64,000 nt of DNA from Pterobdella sp. o SKG-2022 (taxonomy: Eukaryota > Annelida > Clitellata > Hirudinida > Piscicolidae), in the NCBI GenBank assembly GCA_964035795.1, contig OZ038323.1, positions 12,102,786 through 12,166,785 of the forward strand. The letters run 5' to 3'. This document shows positions 38,601-64,000 of the stretch, piece after piece. Under the pieces are notes generated by a model. That model did not search any database and was not told where the DNA came from. It saw only the letters and a list, made by a program, of their open reading frames with translations. Numbering within the stretch: the first letter of the stretch is position 1; every line of letters begins with the position of its first letter. The translations under genes and the position numbers were made by a program.

Positions 38601-40279
38601 GAAGGGGTTGGTTGGTTCTTCATCTGACAACACTTGGTCAGGACGAATCTGAACAACAAGATTGAGCCGATCTTTTTGTTGATTCTATCAATATAACACC
38701 CACCACATCCCCACACCACACTACTCACAACATCCACACACCACACCACCCACAACATCCCCACAGCACACCACACCACAACATCCCCACACCACACTAC
38801 TCACAACATCCACACACCACACCACCCACAACATCCCCACAGCACACAACACCACAACATCCCCACAGCACACCACACCACAACATCCCCACACCACACA
38901 ACCCACAACATCTTTACACCACACCACCCACCACTCTGCCATCAACTTGTACCTCCTTTCCCTCCTTCAACACTGCTAGCAAAGGCCCTCTGGTGACAAA
39001 AATTTAAACTTAATTATTTTGAGTGAATCAAAGGGCCAAAAATTACGAACATGGGCACTTTATGCTGCACACACTTCTCCAAATCCACTTTGCGAGCTTT
39101 TGCATGTGGCTGCCACCAAGGTCAGTGATAGTTAACTATTAGTCATTATTTTTATTATTTGATTAGTTTTCTTATGAGAAAACAGTATTATAAATGTCAT
39201 TGTTGATACAAATGACAATAAAGCAGCCAACAACATCAAACCATCACACCACCTTGCACAAATAGGCTACAGCTACGTCATCCAAGAGTTCACCAAGCAA
39301 CCCCTTATCATCCAGGCATTTCAAACTCAGTTTCAATTTTTTAACCGGGGTATTATCATCATCACCCTCAAAAAAACCATTAATTAGAGAAGTGATGTTT
39401 GTGGGTGAGTTGTTGTGTGATTTGGGTGGGTTGTTGTGAGGTGCAGATTGGTTGTTGTGAGATTTGAACATTGGTATGAAATTTATCTCCATAGCAGTGT
39501 CTGTGTAACTCAACTTGCTTATTTCTTCTTTCACTGTCAGTTGTGATCATTAATGCAATAATACATTTTAATGGAAATAAATGAATGGAATAATGGTGGT
39601 GATGATGATGATGATGGAGGTGATGATGATGATGGAGGTGATGATGATGATGATGGAGGTGATGATGATGATGATTTTTGTTATTGCTGTTGTTGAGCGA
39701 CAGCTTCCAAAGACTCTTCTGACACTCTTTGGAACGAATACCGAAAGAAACTTGCAGTTTCGAGTTGTTTGTGACTTTTGGTGAGCAGTGGAAAAAAGAT
39801 GGATGGATTCTCGAAAGGATGATGATGATGGAGGTGGTGATGATGATAATTATGGTGGTGATGATGATGGAGATAGAGAGAATGATGATGATGATGGAGA
39901 AGGAGAGAATGATAATGATGATGGAGATAGAGAGAATGATGATGATGATGGAGGTGGTGATGATGATAATTATGGTGGTGATAATGATGATGATGGAGAT
40001 AGAGAGAATGATGATGATGATGGAGAAGGAGAGAATGATAATGATGATTGAGATAGAGAAAATGGTGATGATGATGATAGAAGAGAGAGAATGGTGATAA
40101 TAGAAAGAGAGAAAATGGGATAGAGAGAATGATGACAGAAAGAATGAGGATGGAACAAACCTATATTGATGTTTTTGAGTTTTGAGAAGGGCTTTGATGT
40201 AATTAGGTGGTTTTGCTGCAAAGTTAAATCAATCCTAATATGGTTTGCATGATTATTAAGGCTTAATATAAGTGAACAC

Positions 40280-40362
<83 letters not shown>

Positions 40363-40377
40363 ACAAACACACACACA

Positions 40378-40438
<61 letters not shown>

Positions 40439-41689
40439 CATGCGTTTAGGACCACAAAGATGCAGGGTGTCAATGTCAGCATTCTCCAGTGTCAAACTCA
40501 AGCCTGTTGTTGTTGATGTATTACATGTGATGATTGTGTTATAAGAGATGTGATAATTGTTTCATAAGGGATGTGATGATTGTGTTATAAAGGATGTGTA
40601 ATAATGGAAAAAGTGACAGTGAAACAAAGACACAGCATCACCTATCAGGCCACCCAAGTTGCTCCAACTGTCATAGGTGGCAAATATTCTCTTGACTCCT
40701 CGCAATGTCCTGCAGTGGTAGTTTCTATCCATTTAAAAATTCTTGTGCGAGTACAAAAGAGTTGAGGGTTAGATTAGGATTGCACAATATGCTTATCGAA
40801 GTGGTGAGACAAAGAAGTTTGAGATGGCTGGGTCTTGTTGTAAGGGAAGGAAATGATGATAGTGTTAAGCAGGCGTGGAAGTTTAAGGTGGAAGGCAGTA
40901 GAGGAAGAGGAAGGCCAAGGTTAGCTTGGAAAAATATGATGGGAAACCTTTCATGGGCTTGGATCAGATCTTAAAGATGCCTATGACAGGTTCAAAGATT
41001 GAGAGAAGGTTTGATTGGGGAAAAAAGTTAGTGACCCCTTGGGAAAGATGCAGACTATAATAAAATGATACTGATGAGCTTGCCGCTATAATCATACTCA
41101 TTATTGTATTGTACACAAGGAAAACAAGATATAGAATTAAAGTGAGCATGTGAAAAATTTGATATTCAGAATTATAATGAATTAAAAATATGGCAGTGCT
41201 ACTTGAATTCAGAAGCGACTCTCTGTGTCCCTTCTCCACAATTGAACATGTACCTTTGAGGAGTGTTTAAATGACATTAAATAATTTTTAAATTCATTTT
41301 AATTCCATAAAGATTACTCAAAGTCTGTTCTCAAATCACTTCCAATCAATACAAACATAAAAGTCTCTGTTTTCAATTAAAAAAACTATATACTGCTAAT
41401 AAGAAAATAAAATTAAAAATTATAATCAAACGAAGGTATACTTGAAGTGAGTTGTGCTGACAATAAGACATTTTGAGGTACCGTGGAAACCACTGCCCAA
41501 GGCGATGAGCTCGATGAACGATGGGGTCTCTTGCATTTTCACCCGCTTCGATGCTTTTTTTGGCAGAGATTGAACCACGCTAGAATGGACAATCTTTTTC
41601 GAATTTTTCAATACGTTTGTTTCAGCTTGGTTTTTCATGCTTTTCAATGTTATTGTGAAAAATAGTCTTTTCAATTCATTAACGAACAT
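35644..41689 (-). CDS. ELAC2: ELAC2, long-form tRNase Z (RNase Z)
   Basis: Metallo-beta-lactamase endonuclease that trims tRNA 3' ends in nucleus and mitochondria. The N-terminal half lacks the metal site: exons 41689-41442 (FIELIALGSGFHGTSK), 41253-41203 (YMFNCGEGTQRV), 40709-40642, 40503-40439, 40215-40161, 39533-39253, 39109-39075, 38989-38932, 38648-38597, about 38390-38246, and from 38125. The catalytic half starts near 37650 with VFLGTGSAVPNKYRNVS, then MLDCGENSLGQLYKHYG and the zinc motif SHLHADHHLG (37019-37340). TWKVVYSGDTMPC, LLIHEATF, LLTHFSQR and VGVAFDHME follow, with the stop at 35644-35646. MFVNELKRLFFTITLKSMK suits a mitochondrial presequence; Met18 (41638) could start a nuclear form. 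One or two joins around 37650-37880 are unresolved. Introns carry repeats and a LINE tail. Confidence 0.93.
36058..36162. repeat. Short C/A-rich repeat in ELAC2 intron
   Basis: About five imperfect copies of a 20-bp unit like CACCCATCCAACTCAACCAC. Confidence 0.75.
38455..38600. repeat. About 40-bp minisatellite in ELAC2 intron
   Basis: Three to four copies built on CACATGTATCTCACATACAC plus ATGTTACAAACTTCATG. Three plus-strand frames stay open by repetition only. Confidence 0.85.
38695..38935. repeat. C/A-rich minisatellite in ELAC2 intron
   Basis: Imperfect units of about 20 and 40 bp on CACACCACACCACCCACAAC and ACAACATCCCCACAGCAC. It starts directly at the 3' side of the exon ending at 38932 on the minus strand. 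Confidence 0.9.
39596..39676. repeat. (GAT)n with GGAGGT spacers
   Basis: GATGATGATG blocks separated by GAGGT, next to the dispersed element copy B. Confidence 0.85.
39673..39791 (-). mobile_element. Dispersed repeat copy B (coding-like fragment)
   Basis: Reverse complement matches copy A at 11100-11225 closely over about 115 bp, and its encoded peptide (KVTNNSKLQVSF, RSKECQKSLWKLSLNN) is conserved. It is followed on the same strand by CAT/ATC repeats, as in copy A. Confidence 0.6.
39816..40110. repeat. GAT/GGAGA-rich minisatellite in ELAC2 intron
   Basis: Higher-order repeat. Blocks of about 24-30 bp such as GATAGAGAGAATGATGATG recur, and a block of about 130 bp (39828-39958) is largely repeated. 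The frames read as Asp-, Glu- or Met-rich but have no gene support. Confidence 0.9.
40279..40438. repeat. (CA)n microsatellite
   Basis: About 160 bp of CA dinucleotides with four brief breaks. It abuts the exon that ends at 40439 on the minus strand, so it lies directly after that donor. Confidence 0.97.
40740..41070 (+). mobile_element. LINE 3' fragment in ELAC2 intron 2
   Basis: Encodes ELRVRLGLHNMLIEVVRQRS then LRWLGLVVREGN and GRGRPRLAWKNMMGNL, the usual C-terminal end of RTE-like LINE proteins. Stops follow, and a TAATAAAATGATACTGATG tail ends it. It is antisense to the host gene. Confidence 0.75.
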
Positions 41690-42583
41690 TAACAATTTTT
41701 ATATATTAATTTTTTAAAAACTACCAAAAAATCGTTTTATTAGAATTTATTTGAATATACAGTTCAAAGAGGAGAATTCTTCGAAATATTGAGCAAGAGC
41801 CTTTAAAAGTGAAAGATGTCTTGAAAACTGAGCTCTGAAGCTAGTTGAGAATTTTGAAACATAAAACAAGTCTCTCATTATTTAAAAGTTCCTATTTGCA
41901 TAATTCATTATTTAAAAGTTCCTATTTGCATTTTTATAATCCACATCCGCTAACTAGTTATTACTTTTGAGTTTTCAAATAGGGAAAGTTCAGAATATAA
42001 TTACTATTTTCAAAAAATTCAAAAGTTTGATGATTGCAGGCTTATCATATACGAAATTTTATAAATCTTCAAAAAGTTTCCAAGAAGATAGACATTCAAA
42101 GCAATCAAGGCTTGAAGAAGCCGTCTTTTATTGAAAAACAAGTAAAACAAAAAAGATATTGCTAAAAAATGTTGTAAAAAATAAAATAAATATTAAACAA
42201 GTTTATATATCAAATTAAACAGAATGTGCGTGTGTTTCGAGGTCAAAAGGACAGTGGAAATTTAAAAATTAAGAAATATTTGAAAAAACATAAGATGGCT
42301 AAAAATGTCCATTTAAATCTGGAAAAAACCAAGTTGAATTGAGTGGGAGTGGTCTCCATGGAACCACTTGAGGCGTTCCATGTTTGTGAGCGTGTGTGTT
42401 GTGTGTGCGTGTAACAAAATCATATGAATGACTCTATGCTTGCAACAGTGCTATTTATAATGGCAGCTTGAGCAAGTTTTCAAAGCTGCCCAGTCACAAG
42501 GCCTTTTTGAACTTTAATGAAGAGCGATCGTTCAGACTGTTTACAAACGTATTGCTGCCATTGTGGTTTTTGACGTCATAGCA
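41690..42583. promoter_or_regulatory. Divergent promoter region ELAC2 / Dscam-like
   Basis: About 890 bp between the two divergent start codons should hold both promoters. It is AT-rich with a two-copy 28-bp direct repeat at about 41880-41935 (TTATTTAAAAGTTCCTATTT core). TGACGTCA at 42571-42578 lies five bases before the Dscam-like ATG. No clear TATA box could be assigned. Confidence 0.4.
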
Positions 42584-52523
<9,940 letters not shown>

Positions 52524-53250
52524 CTTTTATATAAAAATTTCATGAGAGTACAGACATTTGCCATTATCCTCACATAGTCACAATTTTGTTTGAACTTCTA
52601 GTAAGTATAGCTCGATTCCATATGAATCTCAAAAGCAAATGAAATGTTGTTAGGATACGATTTTAATGCAACACTTTCAAGTTTGAAAATACTTTTTCGA
52701 TGTTTCTCTTGTTTTCTAATGATGCAACGTTTTGGACTTCATCTTTTTTTAATCGAATCAGTCCATGACAATAAATTCAAATAAAAAATTCTTTTAATTA
52801 ATATTCAAATGAAAACACTTTTGGCAGTTTATTATATTCCACGAAGCTTTTCGTAAGATGAACTCACATTATCAAGTGGAGGCACATAAAAAAATTGTCG
52901 AGCTAGTTATACAAAATACTTTAACCTGTTTCTTGTCGTCAAAAAAAATTAAAACACTAATAATTTTTATTATTTTTTCAAAACTAGAGAATTAAAAAAA
53001 AAATTGAAAATGTTTATTTATAATATACATATAAATTTTAAATTCTTTTTTGCAATATTTAGTCACACCGCCAGCTAAAATGTTAATCCGATCTTTATTA
53101 TTGCAATATTTTTAAAAAAATTTAATCATGAGAGAATAATTTTTTAATCTAATTTTAAGCATTTCAACATCAGTGAAAAAAAAATCACGAGTGTAGATTT
53201 AGTTTAAAAAATTAAACCTTATAAAGACCCCAAATTTGCTGACCACAAAT
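52524..53250. other. Dscam-like / JIP intergenic region
   Basis: AT-rich 730 bp with AATAAA-type signals near 52770-52785 that may end the Dscam-like transcript, and the JIP leader. No other gene seen. Confidence 0.5.
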
Positions 53251-61595
<8,345 letters not shown>

Positions 61596-62090
61596 ATTTA
61601 AAGATTCAAAATTATAATCAAAAGCATTTGAAATTAAGTTGCTATTATTTATGTTGAAATTCTACATTTTCTGGCTTATAAGTTGTTATAATAGCCTTGT
61701 TTTCTAGTCAACCCAAAAAGTATTCAAAAGCTCATTTGTCTATATTATTTTTATATGTTAATCTTCATTTCATGTATCTTCGAGTAACTAACTTGTATTA
61801 CAGCTTCCGATGAATTCAAATTTCTAGATATAACAGTCCGAATGTTGTTTGTTAATGAAGCTACTTATAGTATTTAATCATTTCTACTTACACCTTGCTT
61901 CTTTATCTTTGCTATCTTAAATAAAACCCTCATTCACAAACAAAATTATTTTCGAAGTTTATCATCAAATTTTTATATTTAACTACAAAAATAAAAAATT
62001 TTGAAAACAAGTTCTTAACTTTAAGCCTAGATTCTCTTTTAAGCATCAGTAGCAATCAAAAAGCTTGAAAAAACATAAGAGCCTTGAGAG
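61596..62090. other. JIP-PRMT intergenic region
   Basis: AT-rich 495 bp that must contain the JIP 3' UTR and the PRMT promoter. AATAAA-like signals lie near 61919. No other gene seen. Confidence 0.5.
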
Positions 62091-63416
<1,326 letters not shown>

Positions 63417-64000
63417 AACACTCATATTTTGTATATATGCTTGAGATTTTTTGAAAATAAATTAAGAGTTGGAAAACTATTTCAGACTAATCAAAGAACT
63501 CACATAGCACCTTTATTTTTCATAACAGACTGTCTTTAAGTTCAGTGCAGCTTCAACCCTGATGATGGCCATAACAAGCTTTGAATGATAAATTATATTT
63601 TTCCTTGATGTGAATTATATTAAATGATAAAAGAAAGCTAGACATTGTTTGTGCGGACCCACTCGATCGCTCTGAATGGAAAGGCAGACTTCGAGATAGA
63701 ACTTTCAAAAAGCCCAACTCTTGGTAAAGGAAAATGGGCTAAAAAAAGGATTTGATTGATTGAATCTCATTCATGGTGTTTGGAAGCTGTATGAAAAGTT
63801 GATACAATCATACTCAGGGTGTGAATTGATGGTCAAACTTTTATTGTAAATTATTCACACAAATGGTATGAGGCAAGAAGGGTTCAAAATCATTGGCACC
63901 ATCAAAATCAGTCTTAGCATGACAGACTTAAATTTATAGCACTGCCTACAAATGCATTTAACCAGTGTGTGATTGCTTGTGAGCTCATGAGTTGAGGATG
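63417..64000. other. Downstream region, no gene seen
   Basis: Contains AATAAA at about 63457 and AT-rich single-copy sequence. No coding exon that I can support up to the window edge. Confidence 0.5.

Noticed and set aside
38379..38665. Three plus-strand frames rich in His and Thr
   Set aside because: They come from a 40-bp minisatellite in an ELAC2 intron; the ELAC2 exons are on the other strand.
40272..40544. Thr-His repeat frame over the CA array
   Set aside because: It is a by-product of (CA)n next to an ELAC2 exon on the other strand.

Overview
The window is nuclear DNA from an invertebrate animal. It is AT-rich, with spliced genes (GT-AG introns, often 50-1000 bp) that encode animal-specific proteins, plus truncated LINE retrotransposons and a very heavy load of micro- and minisatellites. 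I cannot fix the phylum. The tail of the RTE-like LINE near 22 kb (a CATGCTAACATGG-type stretch followed by GATGATGAT) resembles elements I know from molluscs and other marine invertebrates, but that is weak evidence. Layout, left to right: 1-6.6 kb is mostly repeats with one Asn-rich ORF (2898-3644) and a LINE 3' end. 6.6-18.4 kb is KDM5, an H3K4 demethylase (+). 19.9-22.9 kb is a Ral GTPase (+) with an RTE-like LINE in intron 3. 24.2-28.0 kb is ZFYVE1/DFCP1 (+). 28.3-28.9 kb is OPA3 (-), tail to tail with ZFYVE1. 29.4-31.1 kb is a tentative collagen-like gene (+). 31.6-34.5 kb is a Dve/SATB-family homeobox gene (-). 35.6-41.7 kb is ELAC2, the long-form RNase Z (-). 42.6-52.5 kb is a Dscam-like Ig/FN3 receptor (+). 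53.3-61.6 kb is a JIP3/JIP4-type JNK scaffold (+). 62.1-63.4 kb is a PRMT6-like arginine methyltransferase (+). About ten genes in 64 kb is compact for an animal. The genes do not form one pathway. Themes include chromatin (KDM5, PRMT6-like, Dve/SATB), mitochondria (OPA3, ELAC2) and membrane traffic or neuronal signalling (Ral, ZFYVE1, JIP3/4, Dscam-like). Gene models were joined by hand from reading frames, splice sites and remembered family patterns. Exon edges given as single numbers were checked for phase; edges given with 'about' were not. The most unexpected signals are an excess of the palindrome TGACGTCA (18 exact copies counted, in exons and non-coding DNA), homopolymer insertions inside Ig and FN3 domains of the Dscam-like receptor, eight-residue coding minisatellites in KDM5 and in the Dve/SATB protein, a Dve/SATB gene without CUT repeats, and tandem duplications of 242 bp and 205 bp, the second of which carries a 3' splice site.
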